This document shows, piece by piece, positions 1-11,503 of a stretch of DNA of 64,000 bases. The stretch's first letter is position 1; every line of letters begins with the position of its first letter. This stretch comes from Monosiga brevicollis MX1. Taxonomy: Eukaryota; Opisthokonta; Choanoflagellata; Craspedida; Salpingoecidae. Position numbers and translations under genes: made by a program. The stretch lies in NCBI RefSeq assembly GCF_000002865.3, contig NW_001865039.1, positions 240,673-304,672 of the forward strand. The letters run 5' to 3'. The notes beneath the pieces are model-generated. The model searched no databases, was not told the DNA's origin, and saw only the letters and a program-made list of their open reading frames with translations.

Positions 1-2546
1 GCGAGACACGGGGCGGTCAACGGCAGCAGGAGCAGGAGCAGCTGCAAAAGCCAAGGAAAAGATTGTTCGACCAGGCCAGTGACCAGAGGTGAGCTCAAGC
101 TTATCCATGAACAAACAAGTTCTTGAAGAAAACTTTTAAGATTTCTTCGTTAATGATGTGACAAAAGATTAAACCCACGTGTAGCCAGTGGGTGAATCCC
201 AGATCGCAACGTACCGCCGTTGATATCGGTGCTGCTGGCATCGCGGGTGACACCAGCCACATTAGTGGTGGTGGTGCTGTTCAGTCCCGGGCCCGCGGGG
301 GCGGGGGCCGCCGAAACCGCATTGCGATACGATTCCGAGCGGACCACATCCTAACCGGTCGCAAAAATCGAAAGACACAAAGACATGAAATATGGCAGAT
401 GAGCATGGTCCGACATCCGGTCTACTGTAGCTGACAGTGATGCGTCTGCGCACTGGCTGTCATTGCTGTCAGATGGTTGGTTGTTCACCAGCCTGGAGTT
501 GCCGACCAACACTGAAGACTGGGAAAAAAAACTTACGTCGATATCATCGACGACAAAGCCGGCCATGATGAATTCTGATAAGAGACCAAGGTCAATTCCA
601 AGCGGCACCGGTGAGATCAAGGAGACGGATGTACAGATTGAGTCTGGGGGCGGACCATGGGGTGTTGAAGCGAGGCGCGTTCTTCAAAGGCATCACTACA
701 TACCCTAAAGTGCCGACCAAGCGACACAAAGCTGCTCCGAAAAATAAAGGAAATCGAAGGAAGAGAAGTGGGGGGCGACGCCTCACCTTCTATTCCGAAA
801 AAAAAAGAAGACAGGCCAGAGAGAGAAGGGCAGCCACGAAGAAGCATAAAGGTGAGGGGCGGCCGCACGATGCAGCCATGAAGTTGGAGGAGAGCTGAAT
901 CAAGACACAAGAACGATGGGCAATTCTTTTGTCCTTTCGAGGTGTGTCCAGGTGCCCCAGAGGTGTGTGTATGTGTGTGTGTGTGCGCGTGTGTGTGTGG
1001 CCGATCTCCATCGCATGTGGAGGGGGTGGAGTTTTGTGTGGTTCAGTGTGATGGTAGCATGTGTTATTGGTGTTGTTGTTGTTGTTGTTGGGTCGCTGCC
1101 GAATCACCGGATCGCGGTGGGGTCAAAGACCTGACCGGGAGAGGAGAGGAGGGAAGACGGAGCCGGGGGTGGCAGAGGGCAGAGGGGAAAGCGGGGAGAG
1201 AAGGTGGGGGGGGGGTTGTACGCACCGACAGCGGCGTTAAAAGTGTCGCTTGGGGCGCTGTTTTCGCGCCAGTCGCTGATCCTGTCGTGTGAGTGTGTAG
1301 GTGTGGACTTTTTCCTCTGCGTTCTTCTTTGATCAGTGCATCTGTGTGTGTGTGGTGTGTACGGGGATAGCATTTTAAGTGTGTGCGTTCAAAAGCCGAG
1401 TGCAAGTGTCTTTTGTCTTCTTTGTCTTATTTGTCTTTCTTCTTCCTTCTTCTTCGTTCACTGGTCCTTTTGTTCTTTTGTCGTCTCACTCTTTGTGTGT
1501 GTGTTTGAGCGCCTGCGGAAGTCAAAACAAAAGGGGGGCGATCATTGGTTGACACTTGGTAGCAGGCGATCGCCAGTCATCGCTTGCAAACAGGCCGATG
1601 GTCAATGTGTCTTTTCCTTGACGCGAAAACCTTGGTGGGGGCAATTGGTCTCCATCCATTTTTCACACAAAATCTATACAACTTTTGCTTTTGCAACAAT
1701 GAGTTGAAGGTAAGGCTGATTGGTCAGAGCAAGGCTGTCACGTCCCGACCAGGGACGAAAGATCAATTTGGTACACGTACCTGCACGTTTCCATCACGAA
1801 CCACCAACGTGTAGGGGTTTATTGCGCTCAGCCAGGCATGCTGACACGAGAGATGGCTTTTCTGACACAGTGGACACTTTTTTACCCACGTTGATTCCCA
1901 AAGTGTGTACAAGTGAGACCAGTGGCAGACAACCGTCAAATAACAATCATTTAGCTAATGTTTTTGTCTTTTTATTAATTCAACATCTTCTCTTGCTTGA
2001 GAGCGCTGCTACACCCGACATGCCAGACATTGTATCACCTTGCAACCCACAACCACACCCCTTGTGACTTTGTGACTGATGACAGCTCTCTTCCTTTCTC
2101 GCTCACCCCTCGACCAATGAGCTCCTCGATGGCGAACCAGGAGCAGAATGGTGCCGGTTGATACCGCCGCGAGGGAAGCTGACCGGACACACTGAAACCA
2201 GGACAAGGTTGATGACCTTGCTCCCACAAGCAGACACACACACAAAGACTCGGTACCGCACAACAAGCGGGTGAATAAGCAAAGCGTCATAATAGCTCAA
2301 CAGCTCAACATGAATAGGACTCTGGCCTTGGCCTATGGAGCCATCCAACGGGAATAATAAATCGGGACCCCCCTCACTCACATACAGTGTCGTCACCTCC
2401 GTGCCCGCCCGAGCTCAACACCCTCGAGAAATCCACCTCAGGTCTGAAGTGATATGGCAGCATCAATCAATTAAAAAAAAAGAAGTTCGTCTCAGGTTTA
2501 AAAAGGAATATACGTGGGCCCGCCCAACCGATCAGTCCAACAGCGA
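1..2546. other. Region without a recognisable gene
   Basis: No frame here shows a recognisable domain or a convincing set of exons on either strand. It holds a (GT)n-rich stretch around 962-1002, further GT-rich sequence to about 1360, and a purine-rich stretch at 1130-1210. A partial exon of a gene running off the left edge (1-100) cannot be excluded. The far end, about 2450-2546, is the 3' flank of the minus-strand ankyrin gene. Confidence 0.5.
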
Positions 2547-4164
2547 TTAGCTGGGTAAGGGATCCTCATTCCGCACGGGAAGGGCTGAAGCCTGTGTCAG
2601 CATGCCCTGTGCCATGAGGGACGCCAAAGAGACATTGGAGGTAGGCATGTTATGGACGGTCGCTTGGGGGTGTCGCAAAGCCCCAAATGGATCAAGGCTG
2701 ACAGCCATCTGAGGCCGGGGAGGTGCCACGGCTGCCGTGCGCCCGGGCAGAGCCTCAAAAGCCCCGGGCCTGGCTGGCCCTTCTAAAGGTCGCCAGCCTA
2801 GGCCAGCGGGCCTGGGGCGACCCACGGGCGCCGCATTCATAGCCGGGGCCACAGACGTCAGCTCGGACGGGTGGGTGGCTGTCGGTGCATCTTCGCTGCC
2901 TGCTGTGTGTGCGACTACGTAGGCAGGTGGCCGAGTCATGCCATCTATGCTGCTGCTCGCATACTGGGGCACAGGGCCCGGCAAACCAGCATCGAGTGGC
3001 GCCGGCTCGGCCTGCGGGCTTGCTGGGCCCAGCATGGCGACCGCCGCCGCCCGCGCCGCCGCACTCGCACTCGCGGAGCGACGCGAATTTGGACGATCCG
3101 TCTCCATCCCACTGCCATCCAGGATCCCATTGGTCCCAGCACTTGGGTCCAGCCCGGTGTCGACGCAGCCCGTGCCCAGATCGCCCGTATGACCAGCTAC
3201 GCCGTCGCGCAAGGCCCCTTCGAGCTCACCGCCATCGTGCCCCATTGATGCGTTGGTGTTGATGGTGACATTGGGATCAGAAAGCCAGACCCGAATGGCC
3301 TCTTGCACCGCGTCCTGCGCGGAGTAATTGTGCTTGTCGTGCTTATCATAGGCGATTCGCAACGACTGCTGCACGCGCTGCGCATTGGCAGGATTCAGTC
3401 CAGGACTCAGTTTGGCAAACGCATCCTTTTGCACCAGTTTGGCAATCTCCACCGCCGTCCGTCCCGCCGTGTCTGCCGCCCTTGGATTGAGATTCATCTT
3501 GACGGCCTTGTCCACCACGGCACTAGGCAACCCCTTGAGGATGGTCGAGTCGGATTGCCGAATAGCGTTGGTGGCGGCCGTCATCAGTGACACGACACGA
3601 CTCTGTCGCTCCGCCTCTGCCGTTTCCTGCTGGTGACCCTCCACCTTGCGCTGCAACTGCTTCTTGGCTTTGTTCTGCATGTTGGTGAGCAAAAACTCAC
3701 CCGGCCGGATAATTGGCAGCTGTTCAATCTGCAATCGCACATTCGGATTGCGCGCATACGCCGAGTGCTGACGTGTCAAGCTCAGCATCTCGTGCCGCAG
3801 GACCAACGTAAGTGCCGGTGGCACGTCCCCAGAAAAGTCGGGGTCCGCCTCGCAAATGTGTTGACGCTCCCGTTTATCGCACAAGTAGCTATGGCACCCC
3901 AAGCACGCCACGGGCCAGACAATGAAGGTGCCGCCCATTCTCACACCAAAGCGCTCCACTCAAATCAACCACCCGCCCACTTACCGATACATGTTGCGGT
4001 GCTTGTTCCAAACATTCTTCTTGTCCTCCAAGTTGAGGACAGCGTTGACGCTATTGCCAATGATAAACTCCTGCCCGACACAAACGACAAGCACCATGGT
4101 GGTGAGAAGGATAAAAGCGCTGAGGCAAATCCACCAAAGGGGGCAGAGAAACATCACACTCTGG

Positions 4165-4215
<51 letters not shown>

Positions 4216-7200
4216 GAAAAAGGCCTCGATCTCCACGCTAGAACGATGCACTGCACACCCCATTTCTTCAACGCGACGGAGGCAGTGGTCGAGACAGCTT
4301 ATGGGGATCCCAGCCCAGATACGCACCGTATCACGATCAAAGGCAAGAGCCATCTCCGAATGCTGCCAGACTTTTGACTGTTTCACTCCGTCTGGAACCT
4401 GATCTCGCCACTGACGAAGCTGACCCGCTAGCTCTCCCATCACCTGTGGCGGGCAATACTGGCCCAAGGACAAGGCTCCGGTGGCTTCGCCCGTTGAGTT
4501 GGGCACCACGTGTTCGTATGTCCCTTCGGCAGGCAACACAGCTACATCCCATGATCGCCCGGTGAGCGCCATGACGCGAAGCGTCACGAGAACGCGCACA
4601 TCAAAGAATCCACCGAGCAGGACACCGTCGAGATCACGACCAATGAGATCACAACCAACGTACTAGGTCCCTTGGCCGTTAATACAATGCGCACACCGTT
4701 GGCCAGAACGTGAGCCGTATGCGTGGGATCCAGCAGCTCTGGCAAGATGGAGCGTGGTGGCTCCTCGATGGGTGTAGGCTCAGCTGAAGCCTCGCTGCGT
4801 GGTGCTGGTCGAGTGAAACGAATGCGATTGTCCTCGGGCTCCAATGGCTTGGATTTGCCACGTCGGCAGGCGCCCTCGTCATCATCCAGTGTCGGCACAA
4901 CGTCCAAACTGTTTTGTGCAACCTCCTAGTAATTGCAAATTGAGGAGCATTCGACGCCTTGAGAGGTACCAAGGGGCAACCAAAACAGAAAGAGGGCGGC
5001 GCGGCTGCTAAGGCAGATCAAGGTTGGGCTTATTGCAAGACAAGAGAATCAGGCCCTGGCCGAGTGCCAAGACAAAAAGAAAGATTCTCAAACTTGATGC
5101 ACCATACCTGCAGGCCTTCCATATCAGACAGACTGGCTGTCGAGCGAGAACGAGCTACGCGCCCCGGCTCTCGAGTGCCCGACTTTTTGCGCGGCTTCTC
5201 GACACTGCTCTCCACCTTGGCTGGCTTGGGTGTCTTCTCTGGTGAGCCCCCGGCCTTGATCGCTTTTTCCGGCACCGCTGTGAAACAAGTCAGCGGGTAG
5301 CAGCGTACAATGACGAAAATCGCACATTTGAATCAGCAGCCAAAAGGATCAGAGGAGAAGGACCACGAGCGTACCGGAAGGTGGTGGTGTGGGCTCCTCG
5401 AGGCGGCGTTGCTCCTCCTCATGCTCCAAGCGTTCCTCTTGGCATGACTGAGTTCCCCGACATGGGAGCAGACGGTCAGTAAGAAGCATCGTCGACAGCC
5501 ACAGGAGAGTGCGTGCAGAACGCATGTCGCATGATGGATGACGGTATGGAGACCAGGAACATTGCACAGTGCCGCCACAGAGCATGAGCCCCACCTTGCC
5601 ATTGGCTCCCATCATGCCCTCCATAAGGACCCAGGCCCGAATGGAAAGCTCGGCCATTTCGAAGACAGTGCCTTGCATCTCGCTTTGCCCACCAACAACA
5701 AAGCGCTTGGCTCCGTGCTTGATGAGAAGCGTGATCAATTCAAGATCATCTTTTACTATTGAGGACAATGTGGCCATGGCAGTTGAAGCAAACGGTTAGC
5801 CACAGCACCCGGCAACCTGCGCCGCTGACGACACAACGTCTCTGAACAGAGCCGCCACCAGAGCACGCGCCGTTTGCGAGACCAACGTACAAACAGCCAA
5901 GTGCAGCGGTGTCAGCTGGAAAGGACCCGATCGCTCATTCACCTCGGCACCTAGTCACAAGAGACAGTTTTCCAGTCAGGTCAAGTGGGCACAAAAAAAA
6001 TAAAATTAAATAAAATTAACCACAGAACCCCCCCTTCATTCAGTTGCTGATGCTTGATTGTGTGCACTTGTGGATGCTGTATTGTCTGGCCGGCATGGAA
6101 GTGTTCGACGTACCAATCTCCAGGAGGTATTTTGCGATGTGCGTGTGCTGATTAAAAACGGCAATGCCGAGAGGAGTTTGACGATCATGGGTGCGAGAAT
6201 TGGGCGCCACGCGATCAATCTCGATCGAATGCTTCACCTATTGAGATCCCGAGGGCATCCAAGTCGGCAGCAGGAAAAGTACGAATGAGACTTGTCCGTG
6301 ATGTGCCGACACAAACAAGGTTGGCTTGAACGAGGTCCTTGAGGCGCCGTGTGGGGGAAAGCTGCGAAGTGTCATACGTCATCCAAACTGCCAGCTTCAC
6401 AGGCACGATGCAGAGCCTGCTCCTTGTGTACATCACTAATGTTGATGCGATGTCCCGTGCTTCGACCCTCTTGCATCATACTGCCGAGATGATCCGGTGA
6501 GAAGAGGGGCGATCGAGGATGGGGAGGTGGCAGGGCAGGACGAGCAAAGCCAGCGCGGGGTAGGCACGTACACCAGGGATTGATGGACCACAGTTTCGGC
6601 ACTTTCCATGCATGCGCCCAAGACCCGACGAATGTCATTGCGATTGAGCGGAACCAGACCACGAACTGTGTTCTCATTGTGCATGACTCGTTGAAGAAGC
6701 GCGCGGGGTCGCTGACATCCCCGACAGCCATGGGCAGGATCAAATGAGCAAGGTGATGTGGCACGGACCACGCGCGACATGTGGTGGAGTCAAGCGCACG
6801 AACAAGAACAAAGAACAGGGGTGACATTTAAAAATGCCTCAAAAAAAAAAAAAAAGAAATCAAGACAGCAGTTGGCTTGCGTGGCAGAGCAGGGCACAGA
6901 ACCAGCAGAGAAAACAAGCCACATTCAATCCCTCAACACATTGCTTTCAACAATAAGAAGGTGGGGTAGAAGGAAAAGGGGCAACACTTGTGGCGAGCGA
7001 GATGCAGCAAAAGGGAGGAGCCAAACGGCAACGGGGCCTACCTCAAAAAGGGAAAGCATGGACTTGTCAATCTCGTGTTGGAGGCAGGCCATTTCACGTT
7101 CCCACACGGACATTTTGGGAGACTTTGGCACACTGGAGCGACGATTCCGAGGTTTTGACTTGCTGCCAGGCGTGGTGGCGTTGCTGCCATGGCTGGGAGT

Positions 7201-7878
7201 GCTCTCAGCGGGACTGGCAGCTGGGGCACTCGGCGTCGTGGGGTTGGAGATGCTGGGCCGCCGCGATCGGCGGTCCTTACCGGACGGCTTATCAGCCTTG
7301 GCCTTTTTGGGTTTGGAAGCTGCCTTGGTTGCTCCAGGCTGATGGTGGTTGAGGTGAGAGGAGGTGGTCGTTGGGATTGGTGCCGGATTTCCTTCTGGGG
7401 TGATCGTTGTGGAAGTTGTGCTGGGAATTGGAGTGGTGGAGGGAGGAGCCGGGGCGGGCGCGGCCGGGGCCGTGGCAGGGGCCGCCCGTTTGGCAGGGGG
7501 TTCGCCGTTGCTCGACGAGGGCGCCGTGATGTGGGGAGGTGCGGAGGGGGGTGGCAGGTGAGGGCTTTCAGCTGGTACGTGGTTGGGGGGTCTCGTGGTG
7601 TCGAGAGCGTAGACGAGGGGTTCATGGTCTTGTTGCTGATTATCGAGATGCGAGGTGGCGTCGGCGGTGACCACATCCACCGGTCCGGCAGCAGGCGAGA
7701 CGGGGGCAGATGGGTGCGAGGAGGTCATGGATGACGGTTGTGAGGCAGGCAAAGCCTGTTGTTGTTTCTCTTGGATGGGTGCGTGTGGTTGTGCAGGGGC
7801 GATGAGAGGTGCCGAGGGGTGATGGATGGGCGCCGATGGCGGCTCAACGGCTGCCGTGCTGCCGGGATGCACCTCCAT
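2547..7878 (-). CDS. Ankyrin-repeat protein with Pro/Ser-rich N-terminus, 12 exons
   Basis: Exons at 7042-7878, 6572-6711, 6378-6480, 6114-6237, 5891-5950, 5595-5755, 5375-5447, 5108-5277, 4664-4925, 4327-4541, 3985-4070 and 2547-3939 join in frame to 1,207 residues. Acceptor and donor phases match throughout. The first 279 residues are Pro/Ser/Thr-rich with basic clusters such as RRSRRPSIS. About three ankyrin repeats follow, at roughly 345-440 (ALHRACEAGSLDD, TPLGIAVFNQ, TPLHLAV, ELITLLIKHGAK). Next come a charged linker (EEEQRRLEEP, EKPRKKS), a globular region containing a Cys cluster (CLGCHSYLC), a helical stretch and a Pro/Ala-rich tail. Ankyrin repeats bind proteins, so a scaffold or adaptor role is likely. 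I do not recognise the C-terminal half, so no function is assigned. The 45-base last intron is the weakest junction. The start is the first ATG (MEVHPGS) after an upstream (GGAGGT)n tract. Confidence 0.75.
4172..4215. repeat. (CA)n microsatellite in ankyrin-gene intron
   Basis: About 20 CA dinucleotides lie between exons 10 and 11 of the minus-strand ankyrin gene. On the coding strand this is (TG)n just upstream of the acceptor. Confidence 0.95.
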
Positions 7879-8285
7879 CACGACAGTTTGACCGGCGCCA
7901 AGAAAGCAGAAGCGGAGCGCATGGATTTGGCGTATCACAGAACACCCCGAAAAGGCCGTATCTCCACCCCAACGTACGGCAAGGCCAAGACCGTGCAAAA
8001 GTAGAGGTGGAGGTGGAGGTGGAGGTGGAGGTGGAGGTGGAGGTCACAGAGCCAAAGTGCGAGCCAGGAGGGAAGGACGCTCCACCAAGAAGGTAAGGTG
8101 GTGGCTTGATCGCCCAAGGCGAGAGACGCCGAGTCGCACAGTGAAGAGGAGACAATCAGGGCCAAGAACCCAAATTCTCCCCCCTCCCTTCCCTGCTCCC
8201 AGCGCCGTCCCTCTCTATACCTCTCTGTCTCCCGCCCAGTGCCTCCGACGACCCCGTATGCTCAACAGCCGAACAAGCGACACGG

Positions 8286-8316
<31 letters not shown>

Positions 8317-9272
8317 AACGCGCCAGAGAGAGAGAGAGAGCAGAGAGTGCACAGAGAGCAGAGAGCAAACAGAGAGACACCGGCGACCAGGGCCTGTGTG
8401 AGAGAGGCGAAGAGATCAAGACAAACATGAAGAGAATCAAGAGGAGAACGTATAGGAAACCAGAGGCAGGCACACACACAACAGAGTTACAAGAGACTTT
8501 CAGTAGTCTTACAAAGAAAAAGAGAGAAAGAGAGAAGCGATGAACAAAAGAAGATCCCTTCTTTATGTGTGAGTAAGAGAGAGACAGCAGGCTCTCTAAA
8601 TAATTTCTCTCTCTCTAAATCTCTCTCTCTCTCTCTCAAAATCTCTCTCTCTCTCTCTCTCTCAAAATCTCTCTCTCGAAATCTCGCTCTCGAAATCTCT
8701 CTCTCTCTCTCTAAGTTTCTCTCTCTCTGGACTGCCTCTCTACTGTACGAAGCGGATTTAGGTCAAGGCCAAATGGTGTAGTTGGTGCGTGTGGTGAGGG
8801 CCTGAGGATGGCAAACAGGAGGCGCTTGAAGAGAATGGATGGCTGATATTGGTGCGTGTAGGGGACGCCCCCGCTTAGGTGCGCATCACTGGGCCAGCGA
8901 GTGGCAGCGCTCTCAGGCGTCATCATGACGGACGAATTTGTGAATGTGCGTCGCGCACTCTGCGCACTCGGTCTGATTCTCTGCTACGCTGACGCCCCAA
9001 TCCCACACGACAACACTGCTGCACTTGTATCCCTGTTCTTTGATGCTCCCTTGGCTTCGGCGTGCGCGTCGTGATTCTGAGGGCTGCTCCCGAAGGACAC
9101 CGCGTGACAAGCCGCACAACACATCAGAAAGGATTCGTAGGAGAGATCGAGCTGCAGACCCGGTTTCTTGAGTCAAATGTGTCTGCAAGCGGACCAGAGA
9201 GAAGAAAAAAAAAGAAAAAAAAGGAGGAATGTCAATCAGACATCAACCCCCCATGAATGGTGGCCGACTGTT
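7879..9272. other. Intergenic, microsatellite-rich
   Basis: This lies between the ankyrin gene start and the ELOVL stop. It contains the (GGAGGT)n tract at 8004-8044, (CA)n at about 8286-8312, a GA-rich tract at about 8320-8375 and a long interrupted (CT)n tract at about 8605-8735. No coding frame was recognised. Confidence 0.6.
8004..8044. repeat. (GGAGGT)n hexamer tandem repeat
   Basis: Nearly seven perfect copies of a GGAGGT-type hexamer lie about 125 bases upstream of the ankyrin gene start codon. The tract is G-rich on the plus strand and CCACCT-type on the coding strand. Confidence 0.95.
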
Positions 9273-10586
9273 TTAGGTGGCTTTGATCTTGTCGGACTGG
9301 GGGCCGGGCTTGAGGTAGCGACGGGCGAAAAAGTCGGCAAAAAGGTAAAAGTAGGAGGCATACATGATCAGCGCGCCCCAGGCCGATTCGGGGCGGACTG
9401 AGTTGCACACAGTCAGGCGGTACGAAGCAATGTAGGTGCCAACGACCATCTGCAAGATTTGCAAGGAGGTGATCCATATGTCGCCTACCGGGCGATAGCC
9501 CAGTGCACGCGCTGCGTAGTAGGCTGCCCAGGTCGACCGTGTTAGGTGAGCTCAATCAGTGCGTCAGAAAAAATAACAAAAGGCGCCGGGCATGTGCATG
9601 GTAAGCGACGCGAGGGACGCACAGTACATGATGATGTGAACCAAGCTATTCATGGCGGCAAAGATGATGCCTTCAGTGCCCTGATTGTACTTGGGCTCGT
9701 AGAGAATGTTCCAGCAGTAGAGCATGACGGTCAGATGATGCCACCTAGTCACCAATCATGTCAAGCCGAGGTGACCCAAGTCCAACGACCAACAACCCTG
9801 ACCCGGTCTGGGCCACGAACAAGCACGGGAGGACACACATCGACAACGACCACATACCAGTGCAAAGTGATGACCGGTCTTTTCTTGAGAACGAGAAAGA
9901 GGGTGTCGCCCATTTCGGGGATTTTACTGAGGGCAAAGGCAAAGATGGCCATGCTCGTCGGGCCCTGATGGCCCTCGGGCAAAAGATGACAGGTTTCGGG
10001 CATGATGGTACCGTTCAAGGCGTGCTGCACGGTGGTGGGGGCAGTGTAGTAAAAGGCGTAGACATTGAAGATGACGAGCAGAATATTCCATAGCACCAGC
10101 GGCATCTTCAGCTTGAAGGGCGCGCGGTTGGCCATGAGTTGGCGAAGTCCAAAGATCACGGGCAGGTACAGCATGGCTGCACCGGTCATGTACCAGAACA
10201 AACGGTCCAAGAGCTACCGGGCCATGTCATGGGAACATGGGGCTGGGGTGAGTGGGGTCGGAATATGATAACAAGCCACCGTCCGCATTGAACCTGAAAG
10301 CGCAAACGGGTCGTATAGGGAACTGAATCGCTGGTGCACATGCCCAGCCAGGTTTCTGGCACTTTCTCGCGGCCAGGGCCTCACCTGTTCACCGTCAACG
10401 GCCAGGCGCCATTGGGACACGGTTCGCTCGTACCATGCCGGCAGCTGTACAAAGCCCAGCGGGTAAGTGCAAGGCTGCAAGGAGGACCAACCCTGCCCAT
10501 AGTCGATAATCTAATTGGAAACCCCTTGCGGCGTAGCGTACCCCAAAAAGGGCCCCGTTGACGTAGGGCGCGACAAAGGTATCCAT
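9273..10586 (-). CDS. ELOVL-type very-long-chain fatty acid elongase (ELO family)
   Basis: Exons at 10542-10586, 10385-10474, 9858-10213, 9623-9744 and 9273-9523 give exactly 287 residues, with phases consistent. ELO enzymes catalyse the malonyl-CoA condensation step of fatty-acid elongation in the ER membrane. Family hallmarks are visible: KIPEMGDTLFLVLKK, the catalytic histidine box split by an intron and restored as HWWHHLTV (His163, His166, His167), MNSLVHIIMYSYYAARALGY, and the QILQMVVGTY helix. Several hydrophobic segments fit a multi-pass ER protein. The last residues, DKIKAT, form a KxKxx ER-retrieval signal. Length and motifs most resemble the ELOVL3/6 branch, which usually has HWYHH. 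Substrate preference cannot be read from sequence. The start is the ATG giving MDTFVAPYVN, in a short first exon. Confidence 0.93.
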
Positions 10587-11503
10587 GTCGCTCAGGAAAG
10601 GAAGAAGAAGCCGAGCAGCGCTGGCCAGAGCAGCAGAGACAAGAGACTACACTTGGCGGCAAGCCGTTTCACAAGCAGATGAGAAGGCGGGGCGGGGCGA
10701 TTGACACAGCAGCCCTAGTTTGTTGGCACAGCGTCTGCGAGCCTTGTTCAATACACAACAATTGGAACAGGCAGGCTGGGCCACCGAACCCAGGCGAGTT
10801 TGCCCAAATGCACGTGCCCAAACCAATGCTGTCGTCCCCGATTCCCCTCGAGTGCCACCACACACTCGAATGCATATTACGTCCTGCTCACCCTATGCTG
10901 CTCCCCCGGATGTCCGCGCACCCACCCACACGTACACATCCTCTCTCCCTCTTCATCGGGCTTCACCCCTGCCGACCGCCATCTACTCCCAGCCCACTGT
11001 TGCTGCGAATCCAAACACCGCATGACATCTGCACGCACCCGTAGTGTGGTGAGTCCTGTCCACAAGCACAAAATGTCCACAAACACTCTTCTCTGTTTGT
11101 GTGTGTCTCTCTCTTGTCCTCTCTTCTCTTCTCTCTCTCTCTCTCTCTCTCTCATTCATTTCTCTATTTTCTCTCTTTCTCAGACCGACCAAACCAATTC
11201 ATTTCTCTCCTCTCTTCTCTCCCTCTCTAAAAAGAAATTGATCTTGTCCGCAGTTGACAGAATTGTGTCATGTAAATGTGGCAAATGTGGCATGCAGTCA
11301 CATGTTCCTCAATTCGATGGTTGTAGACCAACAAAGTGCCACGCAGGCAGAAGTATCATTTGTCAGATATTTGGCATCATCGATTTCAACGTCGGTCGCG
11401 CACCAAAGGGGTCGGACGGAGTTGCATCGGATGGCGGTTGTTCTAAAGGATCGGAGAATGCTCAGCATCTTCACCACCTCAAGAAGAGGAGGTGCCACCT
11501 TGC
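10587..11503. other. Intergenic between ELOVL and glycosyltransferase genes
   Basis: No gene was recognised. The region holds a (CT)n tract at about 11128-11155 and more CT-rich sequence to 11230. The part nearest 10590 is the 5' flank of ELOVL, and the part nearest 11504 is the 3' flank of the glycosyltransferase gene. Confidence 0.5.

Noticed and set aside
4100-4170. Transmembrane segment in the ankyrin protein
   Set aside because: A hydrophobic stretch (AFILLTTMVLVVCVG) is translated just upstream of exon 11, but it lies in the intron. The phase-consistent acceptor excludes it.
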